Origin: Candidatus Zixiibacteriota bacterium
GTDB taxonomy: Bacteria; Zixibacteria; MSB-5A5; GN15; JACZUZ01
Direction of reading: 5' to 3'
Assembly (NCBI GenBank): GCA_024280835.1
Contig: JAJRPJ010000010.1
Coordinates: 450,239 to 514,238 of the forward strand
Length of the DNA stretch: 64,000 nt
The position numbers were made by a program, and so were the translations under genes. Below are positions 16,939 through 24,983 of the stretch, in pieces (the stretch's first letter is position 1; every line of letters starts with the position of its first letter). The notes under the pieces were generated by a model, which was not told where the DNA came from, did not search any database, and saw nothing but the letters and a program-made list of their open reading frames with translations.

Positions 16939-17570
16939 TTACTATTTTCCTTTCGTAATCGCAAGTAACGAGTTATGGCATACAAAATGCCAAAGGCCAC
17001 AACTACCAAAAATGCTACCTGATAGTTCTTGATGTATTTTACTAGCAATTCGAGATTGTCGATGAAAAAATATGTCGCGCTCATTAGCAGTGCATTGAAC
17101 ACCCAAAACGAAAGCGAACTAAAGAAAGCCATTTTCCAAAAAGGCCAACGCGCAATCCCTGCTGACAGCGCGACAACAGTCCGAAAACCAACAATAAAAC
17201 GACTCCCAGCGATTAGCGGCCAACCGCGTCTTTCAAGCCAGGCTTCAAGTTCGATTATCTTCTGACGTGGGAAATAGCGGAAATTCCTTTGCATAAAATA
17301 GCTGTGGCCATGCGTGTAACCGAATCTATAGATTAGCATTGTCGAAACAATACCGCCGAGATAAGCGCAGAGGAACACTATAGCAAAAGATAGGTCTGAA
17401 GTTGCCGCTATAGCCGCGCCAACGACTGTGATAGTGTCACCAGGGAAGGGCGGGAAAATATTTTCGACAAATGAAGCTACCAACACCAATAGATAAATCC
17501 AAACCGCGCCCAGACCAAGAACCCAATTGGCTGTGTCATTGACATAATCACCAAGCGCGTGAAAATCCAT
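16935..17570 (-). CDS. DedA family membrane protein
   Basis: The 211-residue polytopic protein has four or five helices. DedA/SNARE-associated motifs are seen: FPPFPGDTITVVGAAIA near 40-56 and the long GSRFIVGFRTVVALSAGIARWPFWKM block near 120-145. DedA proteins include the undecaprenyl-phosphate and phospholipid flippases (UptA and relatives). The position next to ddl and the IspD/IspF isoprenoid genes fits a role in carrier-lipid recycling, but that is inference. The last codon of the gene overlaps the ddl start and its own start shares a base with the ispF stop. Confidence 0.85.
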   Translation of the reverse strand: MDFHALGDYVNDTANWVLGLGAVWIYLLVLVASFVENIFPPFPGDTITVVGAAIAATSDLSFAIVFLCAYLGGIVSTMLIYRFGYTHGHSYFMQRNFRYFPRQKIIELEAWLERRGWPLIAGSRFIVGFRTVVALSAGIARWPFWKMAFFSSLSFWVFNALLMSATYFFIDNLELLVKYIKNYQVAFLVVVAFGILYAITRYLRLRKENSN

Positions 17571-18079
17571 TAGCCCTGTTTCTCGCTCTCAGAGTCAGTC
17601 TTATAGAGAAGCGTCGTAGCAGTCGCCGCAATGCCTTCCTCGCGTCCCGTGAATCCGAGCTTTTCTGAAGTCGTGGCTTTGATATTCATTTGCGAACGCT
17701 CAATTAAAAGAATCTCGGCAATAATTTCAGCCATTTGCTCCGCATAGGGAGCCAACTTTGGTTGTTCGGCAATAATGACAGTATCAATATTGCCGATACT
17801 CCAACCTTGTTCGGACAGGATTCTGCCTGTTTCTTTAAGCAATTCGGTTGAACGAATCCCGCGATACTTTTCGTCAGTGTCGGGGAAATGTCTCCCTATA
17901 TCAGGTAAACCCGCCGCGCCAAAGAGCGCGTCGCAAATCGCATGGATAACCACATCAGCGTCACTATGTCCCGCCAATCCATCATTGTCACGAATCTTAA
18001 CACCACCAAGTATCAGCGGACGCTTGGGGTCAAACTTATGGACGTCATAACCAATACCAACTCGGAAATTGCAGGACAT
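17570..18079 (-). CDS. ispF: IspF, MECDP synthase
   Basis: This is 2-C-methyl-D-erythritol 2,4-cyclodiphosphate synthase of the MEP isoprenoid pathway, 169 residues. The metal site IGYDVHKF (D and H) lies near 8-15, the block HSDADVVIHAICDALFGAAG near 38-57, and the C-terminal substrate motif ATTSEKLGFTGREEGI near 135-150. It follows ispD directly (one-base overlap), the common arrangement for these consecutive steps, which some bacteria even fuse in one chain. Confidence 0.96.
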   Translation of the reverse strand: MSCNFRVGIGYDVHKFDPKRPLILGGVKIRDNDGLAGHSDADVVIHAICDALFGAAGLPDIGRHFPDTDEKYRGIRSTELLKETGRILSEQGWSIGNIDTVIIAEQPKLAPYAEQMAEIIAEILLIERSQMNIKATTSEKLGFTGREEGIAATATTLLYKTDSESEKQG

Positions 18080-18792
18080 CAGCTTTTCCTCTCGACTGCT
18101 TTTGCTTGTTTTGCTTCACTGGCAAGTAACAATTGCGCCAATTCTAAATCTATCGGAGTCGTCACCTTCGGATTGGGATGCTCGGCGATGACTATTTGCG
18201 GATTCACTCCAAACCGCTCAACTACAAACGAATCATCAGTAGCGTTATTTTTAGAAGCGAAGCTTTCGTGCGCTTTCAATAATAAGTCCCGTTCAAAAAC
18301 TTGAGGTGTGGTAGCCGCGTATAGCTCTTGACGATTAACAGTCTCAATGATCGTTCCTTCAGTAGCGCGCTTAATCGTATCAGAAATCCGTGTCACCAAT
18401 ACCGCGGCTCTGTTTGCTTTGGCTGACTCAATCACTCGACCAATATCCACAGGAGAAACCAATGGCCTAGCGCCATCATGAATAGCGACTAGCTCAACGT
18501 CACTAGAAACTTCCAGTAAACCATTGCGCGTAGACTCGGCTCGTGACTCGCCACCAACAATCACTCGACTAACTTTTCCGAAGCAATTCGCCTCAATGAT
18601 TTTGTCATATGTGAAATCTACAAAATGCTCAGGAACTACAACAAAGATATCATCAATCTCAAGTGTGTCCTCGAAACGCGCGATAGTATGCGCCAAAAGT
18701 GGCTTGCCAGCAATTTCAAGAAACTGTTTCGGAGTTTTGGCGCCGAATCTCGAGCCTGAGCCACCTGCGACTATGATTGCTAATGTTTTCAT
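18079..18792 (-). CDS. ispD: IspD, CDP-ME synthase
   Basis: This is 2-C-methyl-D-erythritol 4-phosphate cytidylyltransferase of the MEP pathway. The nucleotide-binding glycine loop IIVAGGSGSRFG is at the N-terminus, with AIHDGARPLV and the ATTPQVF segment in the middle. I start it at the ATG whose first base is 18792 (237 residues), which places the glycine loop at the usual distance; a TTG nine codons further out is also open but has no family support. It shares one base with ispF. Confidence 0.94.
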   Translation of the reverse strand: MKTLAIIVAGGSGSRFGAKTPKQFLEIAGKPLLAHTIARFEDTLEIDDIFVVVPEHFVDFTYDKIIEANCFGKVSRVIVGGESRAESTRNGLLEVSSDVELVAIHDGARPLVSPVDIGRVIESAKANRAAVLVTRISDTIKRATEGTIIETVNRQELYAATTPQVFERDLLLKAHESFASKNNATDDSFVVERFGVNPQIVIAEHPNPKVTTPIDLELAQLLLASEAKQAKAVERKS

Positions 18793-18839
18793 CTTGTTTG
18801 TTACTACAATCTCTACCAATCGGAATTAAAAAAGAAAGT

Positions 18840-19910
18840 TCAGCGAATTAACATACAATCACCATAACTATAGAAACGATACTGCTCGATAATAGCGTGC
18901 TCATAAGCGCCAATGACAATGTCGCGACCGACCAACGCCGACACAAGAATCAACAATGAAGATTTTGGCAAATGAAAGTTCGTCAAAAGAGAGTCAACCA
19001 CCAAAAACTCAAAGCCAGGACAAATATACAAATCAACCATACCAGCAAAATCTGAAACTTTGCGATCTGATCCAGACTTCCGCGCTACAAACTCTAATGT
19101 CCGAGTCACTGTTGTTCCAACTGCAATAATTTTGCCGCCAGCGGCTCTCGCATTGTTAATTTTCTCCGCGGTCTCCGCTGAAATCTCTGCCCACTCAGGG
19201 TCAACCCTATGGTCTTCAATTCGTTCAACTTGCACTGGTTTGAAAGTCCCTGGTCCGACATGCAAAGTCAACTTGGCAATTATTACACCCTTGCGCTCTA
19301 AAGCCTCAAGTATCTCATCTGTAAAATGCAATCCCGCAGTCGGAGCCGCAACCGCTCCAGATTTGTCTTGATCAGCGAAAACTGTCTGATAACGATCGGT
19401 ATCAGATTTATCTGCGGCACGCTGGATATAAGGTGGTAGGGGAGCCGAACCAAATTGCGAAATAATTCTTTGCTCAATCTCGTAGTTGGCAAAAGTAACC
19501 TCCCAAGCCCCATCGGGATGTTTCCTAACCAGTGTCACTGCAAATCTCTCATCAGAGCCAAAGATGATCTCTTCACCTGCTTTGAGTCGCCCACTAGATT
19601 TAGTCAACGCTCGCCAAGAACACACAGAGCCATCATCACTCGTGTCTGTCAATTTACGAACCAGAAAAATCTCAACTGCGCCACCAGAGCGTCGTTTACC
19701 ATTTTGCAAACGAGCAGGAAACACCGAGGTGTCATTGAGAACCAAACAATCACCCGCCTGCAAATTATCCGCAAAACTACTGAACTGCGAGTCCGAAAAT
19801 TGCCCTGACTCTTTGTCGAGAACCAACATCTTCGAATCTGCGCGCTTCTCCAATGGATACTGCGCAATCAATTCGTCTGGCAGATGATAATCAAAAAGTG
19901 AAATGTCCAT
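18840..19910 (-). CDS. queA: QueA, tRNA preQ1(34) ribosyltransferase-isomerase
   Basis: The 356-residue enzyme transfers the ribosyl moiety of S-adenosylmethionine to preQ1 in tRNA on the way to queuosine. Family blocks are seen at the N-terminus (FDYHLPDELIAQYPLEKRADSKMLVL), the middle (VAAPTAGLHFTDEIL near 195-210, and LTLHVGPGTFKPV) and the end (LLTNFHLPKSSLLILVSA). The length is typical. It lies 66 bases downstream of ruvB and 47 bases upstream of ispD on the same strand. RuvB-QueA pairing is common in bacteria. Confidence 0.96.
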   Translation of the reverse strand: MDISLFDYHLPDELIAQYPLEKRADSKMLVLDKESGQFSDSQFSSFADNLQAGDCLVLNDTSVFPARLQNGKRRSGGAVEIFLVRKLTDTSDDGSVCSWRALTKSSGRLKAGEEIIFGSDERFAVTLVRKHPDGAWEVTFANYEIEQRIISQFGSAPLPPYIQRAADKSDTDRYQTVFADQDKSGAVAAPTAGLHFTDEILEALERKGVIIAKLTLHVGPGTFKPVQVERIEDHRVDPEWAEISAETAEKINNARAAGGKIIAVGTTVTRTLEFVARKSGSDRKVSDFAGMVDLYICPGFEFLVVDSLLTNFHLPKSSLLILVSALVGRDIVIGAYEHAIIEQYRFYSYGDCMLIR

Positions 19911-19976
19911 GGAGATTAGTACGGAAGAGGTGAATGTGACGGCGCAAGTGCTATAAGATAACGGTAGGTGCGCCTA

Positions 19977-21032
19977 CTAAAATAATGTTTCCTGCTGGTC
20001 ATCAGTTTGCGAGCCAACCAATTCTTTGGGAAGCGCCACTCCAAGATGTTTGCAGGCGCGTTCGGTGGCCATTCGGCCGCGCGGTGTGCGTTGGACAAAT
20101 CCGATTTTCAATAAATATGGCTCAACCATATCCACGAGTGTGTCCATTTCCTCAGATAGTGTCGCCGCCAGCGCCTCGACACCAACAGGGCCGCCTTTGT
20201 AATAATCAATAATCACTTTCAAAAACTTTCTGTCGAGTGAATCCAAGCCCCTCGAGTCGATGCCCTCAGTATCTAGAGCCGTCGAAGAAATCTTTGGTGT
20301 AATAACACCATCAAATTTGACCGAAGAATAATCACGCACCCGACGCAAAAGTCGATTCGCAATTCGTGGTGTGCCGCGACTGCGTCCTGCAATCACTCCA
20401 GCCGACTCTTGATCAATCTCTGTATTCAATAATCCCGCCGAGCGCATCACAATTTCGGCCAGCTCATCAACAGGATAAAAATCCAAATGATAGAACAACC
20501 CAAACCTATCCCGAAGTGGCGCCGAAAGTAATCCCGCGCGTGTAGTTGCTCCCACCAAAGTAAATCGCTTAAGCGGCACATTGATAACTTTTGCAAAAGC
20601 CCCTTTGTCCACCACAAAATCGACCTTAAAATCCTCAATCGCTGGATAAATAAACTCTTCAATCGCTGGCCCCAAACGGTGAATCTCATCAATAAACAGC
20701 ACATCGCCCTCATTGAGATTCGTCAGTATCCCCATCAAATCGCCAGTGCGAGTCAATGAAGGCCCCGAGGTTGCCACAAGTTTGGAATTCATTTCATTGG
20801 CGATAATATGCGCAAGTGTCGTCTTGCCGAGTCCAGGGGGGCCATAAAGCAGGACATGCTCGCATGGCTCACCGCGTTTTTTGGCGGCTGTCAGCGGCAC
20901 ATGCAATTTCTCGCAAAGCGCTTTTTGCCCGACATATTCCGAGAGGGTAGATGGCCGCAATGTAAAATTGACCAAATCCTCATCAGCGGATATTTCAGCT
21001 CCAGTTATGACTCGCTCTCTACTCACAGACAT
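19977..21032 (-). CDS. ruvB: RuvB, Holliday junction helicase motor
   Basis: The 351-residue AAA+ ATPase drives branch migration with RuvA. Walker A is YGPPGLGKTTLAH near 65, Walker B is LFIDEIHRL, sensor 1 is VGATTRAGLLSAPLRDRFG, and the C-terminal winged-helix domain ends RTPRGRMATERACKHLG. I prefer the ATG at 21032 over a TTG four codons upstream (21044); both lack a strong ribosome binding site. It heads the leftward operon; ruvA and ruvC are not in the window. A short C-terminal tail rich in D, Q and E ends the protein. Confidence 0.95.
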   Translation of the reverse strand: MSVSRERVITGAEISADEDLVNFTLRPSTLSEYVGQKALCEKLHVPLTAAKKRGEPCEHVLLYGPPGLGKTTLAHIIANEMNSKLVATSGPSLTRTGDLMGILTNLNEGDVLFIDEIHRLGPAIEEFIYPAIEDFKVDFVVDKGAFAKVINVPLKRFTLVGATTRAGLLSAPLRDRFGLFYHLDFYPVDELAEIVMRSAGLLNTEIDQESAGVIAGRSRGTPRIANRLLRRVRDYSSVKFDGVITPKISSTALDTEGIDSRGLDSLDRKFLKVIIDYYKGGPVGVEALAATLSEEMDTLVDMVEPYLLKIGFVQRTPRGRMATERACKHLGVALPKELVGSQTDDQQETLF

Positions 21033-21131
21033 ATAGTCGCGCAAAAAACGATTCAGGTCAATAGGATACTACCATCTGCCCAAAATGTGATACAACCAAG
21101 ACTCATAGCTATCCTTCCCAACAACCGTAGT

Positions 21132-21149
21132 GGCGGGGCTTGCCCCGCC
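21132..21149. repeat. GC-rich palindrome
   Basis: GGCGGGGCTTGCCCCGCC is an 8-bp perfect inverted repeat with a TT centre. It lies in the intergenic region upstream of ruvB, beside the larger inverted repeat pair at 21181-21262, and is of the sort found in REP-like intergenic elements. Confidence 0.7.
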
Positions 21150-21180
21150 TTCTCCAATCCCAGACAAAACTCCCGAACCT

Positions 21181-21262
21181 GTAGGGGCACAGCGCGCTGT
21201 GCCCTTCTTTTTGGAGAAAAATGTCTCGCGTGGACAAAGGCACAGCACGCTGTGCCCCTACG
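21181..21262. repeat. Pair of inverted palindromic repeats (REP-like)
   Basis: GTAGGGGCACAG begins the left copy (21181-21204), which contains a perfect 20-bp palindrome from 21185. The right copy (21239-21261) is the reverse complement with one difference in about 23 bases. Each copy is itself a hairpin and together they form a larger inverted pair with a 34-base spacer. This layout resembles REP doublets (REPIN) mobilised by RAYT transposases, though no such gene is in the window. Confidence 0.75.
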
Positions 21263-21291
21263 ACATCGAAAATCTTACAAAGATGCCAGAT

Positions 21292-21320
21292 TTGCTCCAA
21301 AACATTCAGCGCTATACATT
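21292..21320 (+). promoter_or_regulatory. Predicted promoter of tRNA-Sec
   Basis: TTGCTC (21292-21297), a 17-base spacer and TACATT (21315-21320) fit a sigma-70-type promoter. The -10 box ends 7 bases before the tRNA 5' end, so the predicted start of transcription lies at or next to the first base of the mature tRNA. Confidence 0.5.
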
Positions 21321-21327
21321 TACTCTC

Positions 21328-21421
21328 GGAAGAGGATAGGGTCTGGTGGCCCTCCCGGCCTTCAAAGCCGTGTGGGAGACGATTCTGTCGCCTCCGGTGG
21401 GTTCGATTCCCACTCCTTCCG
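21328..21421 (+). tRNA. selC: tRNA-Sec (anticodon TCA)
   Basis: The 94-base gene folds as a selenocysteine tRNA. The anticodon loop is CTTCAAA with anticodon TCA on a 4-bp stem. The D-stem has 6 bp (AGGGTC with GGCCCT), a hallmark of tRNA-Sec. A long variable arm of 8 positions has one A-C mismatch. The T-stem GTGGG/CCCAC encloses loop TTCGATT, and the discriminator is G. CCA is not encoded. The acceptor opens GGAAGAG and pairs with TCCTTCC with an A-C mismatch at position 6 and a G-T at 7, giving a 12-pair acceptor/T branch, where bacterial tRNA-Sec usually has 13. selA and selB lie 12 kb downstream. Confidence 0.9.
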
Positions 21422-21455
21422 ATTTGATATAGTTAGACGATAGAAAGAGGTTCCT

Positions 21456-22349
21456 ATGAAGAATCAGTTGCAGACGCTGTTTTCAATTCCAGATGGTGAG
21501 CGCACTTTCATGCAGGTTCTTTTTTGGTGGGAACTCCGACGAGTCGCCTTCAATGCGATACTCGCTATTACTGGGATTGTTAGTTTGACGTTATTCGCGC
21601 TCTTCGTTGATGGTTGGTTTGACTTTATTTCTCCACCATTGCTCCCAACTCTATTTTTCGTGACAGTCTCCAATTTCTTTTATACGGGTGGTTGGCTGGC
21701 GGAGACAGTATTGCGTCTACTAAACAGGAAACGTGTGGGTAACTTTGGGCCCAGGGCATTCAAGTACGGATTGCTGTTTTCAATGTTTGTCGCCTTTGTT
21801 CCCACTTTGATTGCCGCAGGATCTGCTATCACAGGTAATCGAATGACGTCACCTTACTCTCAATTCACAACAGTCGAGCCTAATCTAGAAGAAATACATG
21901 GGGTCTACTACCTGAATGGAGCGTCTGAACTCTCTCAAGTAAGTCAGTCTGCTGGTGAGGAACTACGGCCACGGTTGGAGCTGTTGGCAGATGGCGCTGC
22001 TCGATTCGTAGATTTTCCGCTCGTGGTCGGTGATGAACAATCGTTCTTTCATGATGATGGGGAACTTCACGTTCCATTTGATTTCCGTGAAATGAACAAT
22101 GCCTTGCTTTTGACTGGCTCCGCCAAATGGAAAATCGAACAAGGTAATTTTAACAATGAAGTATGGAGCATAAGGTTCAAGCAGTTAGATTTCGATATGG
22201 ATGAGAATGAGCGTGCATGGACAAAACCGATCCCAGGTTTTTCATTGTTTCTACAGAGTAATGAACCACCATATCGACTATACTTTATTATGGGTGACCC
22301 AGATTCAATGATTGGTATGAAGTTTGAACGCGAACTCGACCCGCGTTGA
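21456..22349 (+). CDS. Orphan integral membrane protein
   Basis: I do not recognise this 297-residue protein. The first half has three or four predicted helices (around 30-50, 58-78 and 105-125, with WWELRRVAFNAILAITG early on). The second half, about 135-297, is soluble and rich in charged and aromatic residues, probably beta-rich and extracytoplasmic. AAAGAGG is well placed before the ATG. It lies 34 bases after tRNA-Sec and its stop overlaps the -35 box of recG. No partner gene suggests a function. Confidence 0.65.
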   Translation: MKNQLQTLFSIPDGERTFMQVLFWWELRRVAFNAILAITGIVSLTLFALFVDGWFDFISPPLLPTLFFVTVSNFFYTGGWLAETVLRLLNRKRVGNFGPRAFKYGLLFSMFVAFVPTLIAAGSAITGNRMTSPYSQFTTVEPNLEEIHGVYYLNGASELSQVSQSAGEELRPRLELLADGAARFVDFPLVVGDEQSFFHDDGELHVPFDFREMNNALLLTGSAKWKIEQGNFNNEVWSIRFKQLDFDMDENERAWTKPIPGFSLFLQSNEPPYRLYFIMGDPDSMIGMKFERELDPR

Positions 22350-22374
22350 CATCTATCACCACCAGCGGTAATTT
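22346..22374 (+). promoter_or_regulatory. Predicted recG promoter, nearly leaderless
   Basis: TTGACA (22346-22351), a 17-base spacer and TAATTT (22369-22374) form a close match to the sigma-70 consensus. The -10 box ends only 9 bases before the recG ATG at 22384, so the mRNA would have a leader of about 0-3 bases and no ribosome binding site. The -35 box overlaps the stop codon of the previous gene. Confidence 0.6.
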
Positions 22375-22383
22375 ACTCTCACC

Positions 22384-24480
22384 ATGCAACTATCCCTAGA
22401 CTCACCAGTCCAATTCGTCAAAGGCATTGGCCCGCGTAAGGGGGCGGTTTTGCAATCGAATGGCATTGAGACTGTCTTGGAGTTGCTTAACTACTATCCA
22501 CGCGGCTACCTAGACCGTTCCAATACAATTCCAATCGGACAAGTTTCCAAAGATGTAGCTGTCACTGTTCTCGGTCGTGTGTTGGCGCAGGGAACCATGT
22601 ATGGCGGCCGAAACAAACGCTTCGAAATAATTATCGGCGATGAGACAGGTCACATCTCACTACTTTGGTTCGCAGGCCACAAATATCTGCAAAACCGTTT
22701 CAAAAAAGGCGACCTGCTCGCGGCGACGGGTGTCGTCGGTTTCTACAATGGCTACCAATTAGCCCATCCCGAAATCGAACCACTCGAAGACGAACACGCC
22801 GAGGGCGTACATACTGGCCGCATAGTGCCGCTCTATCCATCGAATTCCGAGCTCACCAAAGTCGGCATGCAAAGCCGCGGTTTCCGCAAAGCTATCAAAT
22901 ACGCGCTAGATAATTGCGCCGAAGAAATCGACGACCATCTACCAACAGCCAAACGCGAAGAGCTAAACCTGCCCGACCTAACCACCACAATTCGCCAAAT
23001 ACATTTTCCCGACAATGACGAAAGCCGTGAGTCTGCGCGCCGCAGATTGTCATTCGAGGAACTCGCAGAGTTACAGTTTTTGATAATGCGTCACAAATCG
23101 CATATCAAAGAAATCAAGAAGACCCAACCATTGGCCAAACACGGCAAGATGGTCAAACAATTCGCTGAGTCATTGCCATTCCAGCTAACCTCTGGCCAAC
23201 GCGAAGCTCTAAAAATTATTTACAGCGATATGGCGGGCGACACCCCTATGAATCGCCTTCTCCAAGGCGATGTCGGTTGCGGAAAAACAGTTGTCGCGAT
23301 GGCGGGCGCGGTCTATGCCGCCGAAAATAAACGCCAATGCGCTTTCATGGCCCCCACAGAATTGCTAGCCGAACAGCATTACGCGAACTGGAGCAAAACG
23401 CTCGCAGAAATCGGTATCACTAGCGTTCTGCTAACTGGCTCACTAAAAACCGCCCAAAGAAACTTAATCGGCGCCCGAATCGCCGCTGGTGATGTTCAAA
23501 TTGTCTTTGGCACTCATGCGCTTTTCTCGGCGAGCGTCCAGTTCAAACGCCTAGGGCTAGTGGTAATCGACGAACAACATCGTTTTGGTGTTGCCCAACG
23601 AGCGCAACTAATCGCCAAAGGCGACTCACCCGATGTCCTAGTGATGAGCGCAACTCCAATTCCCCGAACGTTGGCTTTAACTCTCTATGGAGACTTGGAT
23701 TTCGCCACTATCGTCGGCCTGCCACCAGGCCGCAAACCAGTCAAAACTGTCTGGCGCACTGCCGCTGACAGAGCCAAAATCCACAAATTCATCGCCGAAC
23801 GGGTAGCCAACTCCGAACAAGTTTTTATCATCTATCCGCTGGTACAAAAATCTGAAAACATAGATTTACTCGCGGCAGAAGAGGCCCATCGCGAATTGAG
23901 CGAAAAAGTCTTCCCAAAGCTAAGAGTCGGCCTAGTACACGGCCAAATGAAAGTCAAACAACAAGAGAAGGCCATCTCAGAGTTCCGCGCCGCCAAAACA
24001 GATATTCTAGTGGCAACCACAGTTGTCGAAGTCGGGGTGGACATTCCCCGAGCGACAGTCATGGTCGTCGAGCATGGCGAACGTTTCGGCCTCGCACAAT
24101 TACATCAACTCCGTGGCCGAATCGGCCGAGGCGACAAAGCTGGCTATTGTGTGGCTATCGCCACCCCGCCAATCTCACCTCTAGTGCGTAAACGACTAAA
24201 CTACTTCGTTGCCAATAGCGACGGATTCGAATTGGCCGAGGCCGATTTGAAATTGCGCGGCCCAGGGGAGATGTTCGGTACAAAGCAAAGTGGCTCGCTG
24301 AATTTCCGCATGGTCAATCTCAGCGCCGATCAAGACTTGCTTGAGGCCACCCGCTCTCTAATGGAATCCCTATTAGCCTCTAAAAAGGAGCAAGTTTCTA
24401 TTGACCACACCGCTTCCAATTTGGTACAATACTACGAACGCCGCTCGGCTCTCCGCGAGAAAATAGCGCAGGTGGCCTAG
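22384..24480 (+). CDS. recG: RecG, ATP-dependent DNA helicase
   Basis: RecG (698 residues) reverses stalled forks and branch-migrates junctions. The N-terminal wedge/OB domain contains VQFVKGIGPRKGAVL and ITVLG-type strands around 60-110. Walker A is GDVGCGKTVVAMA near 298, the DEQH box is VVIDEQHRFGV near 395, motif III is MSATPIPRT near 425, and motif VI is QLHQLRGRIGRG near 575. Length is typical. The ATG sits 9 bases after a predicted -10 box with no ribosome binding site. Confidence 0.96.
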   Translation: MQLSLDSPVQFVKGIGPRKGAVLQSNGIETVLELLNYYPRGYLDRSNTIPIGQVSKDVAVTVLGRVLAQGTMYGGRNKRFEIIIGDETGHISLLWFAGHKYLQNRFKKGDLLAATGVVGFYNGYQLAHPEIEPLEDEHAEGVHTGRIVPLYPSNSELTKVGMQSRGFRKAIKYALDNCAEEIDDHLPTAKREELNLPDLTTTIRQIHFPDNDESRESARRRLSFEELAELQFLIMRHKSHIKEIKKTQPLAKHGKMVKQFAESLPFQLTSGQREALKIIYSDMAGDTPMNRLLQGDVGCGKTVVAMAGAVYAAENKRQCAFMAPTELLAEQHYANWSKTLAEIGITSVLLTGSLKTAQRNLIGARIAAGDVQIVFGTHALFSASVQFKRLGLVVIDEQHRFGVAQRAQLIAKGDSPDVLVMSATPIPRTLALTLYGDLDFATIVGLPPGRKPVKTVWRTAADRAKIHKFIAERVANSEQVFIIYPLVQKSENIDLLAAEEAHRELSEKVFPKLRVGLVHGQMKVKQQEKAISEFRAAKTDILVATTVVEVGVDIPRATVMVVEHGERFGLAQLHQLRGRIGRGDKAGYCVAIATPPISPLVRKRLNYFVANSDGFELAEADLKLRGPGEMFGTKQSGSLNFRMVNLSADQDLLEATRSLMESLLASKKEQVSIDHTASNLVQYYERRSALREKIAQVA

Positions 24481-24534
24481 GGTGTTTTTGAGTGGTGTTT
24501 TTAGAAATAACTACGTAGAAAAAAAGGATTAAAG

Positions 24535-24963
24535 ATGATGACTGATACCGAACACAATGCCCAACAGGATGCCGAACAAGCCGAGGACCAGTTCCCAGAC
24601 GGCGCCGAAAGTCATGCCGAAACATTCAATGCGCTCAGCGAAGAAGAGCGTCATAGTCACTTGTTGCTTCAGCTAGTTACCTCAATGCACATGGGCGCGA
24701 TGTACCAATTAGGAAAAGTCGCCTCACCGATCACAGGCAAAGTCGAGCGCGATCTAAAACAAGCGCAGTATACAATTGATCTAATTGCTATGCTTTCCGC
24801 TCGCACCAAAGGCAATCTCACTACCGATGAAGATACGTTCATAACTCGCACTCTATCTGAGCTGCGCATGAACTTCCTCGATGAGGCCTCTAAACCGGAA
24901 TCGCAAGAGCCAGATACTACTCCTGTAGAAGATGCCAGTCCAGACAACAATAGCGCTGAATAA
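24535..24963 (+). CDS. DUF1844 family protein
   Basis: The 142-residue acidic protein has a central helical DUF1844 domain: LLLQLVTSMHMGAMYQLGKVASP near 43-65, followed by ARQAQYTIDLIAMLSARTKGNL-like and LTTDED segments to about 120. N- and C-terminal tails are low-complexity and rich in D, E, Q and S. A well-placed AAGGA precedes the ATG. The family is widespread in FCB and Deltaproteobacterial lineages with no known function. It is followed by murB after 20 bases. Confidence 0.8.
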   Translation: MMTDTEHNAQQDAEQAEDQFPDGAESHAETFNALSEEERHSHLLLQLVTSMHMGAMYQLGKVASPITGKVERDLKQAQYTIDLIAMLSARTKGNLTTDEDTFITRTLSELRMNFLDEASKPESQEPDTTPVEDASPDNNSAE

Positions 24964-24983
24964 TATCGTCCGAATTATCAAAC

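Noticed and set aside
21045..21327. CRISPR-like array from the palindromic repeats
   Set aside because: There are only two copies in inverted orientation with no regular spacers and no cas genes.
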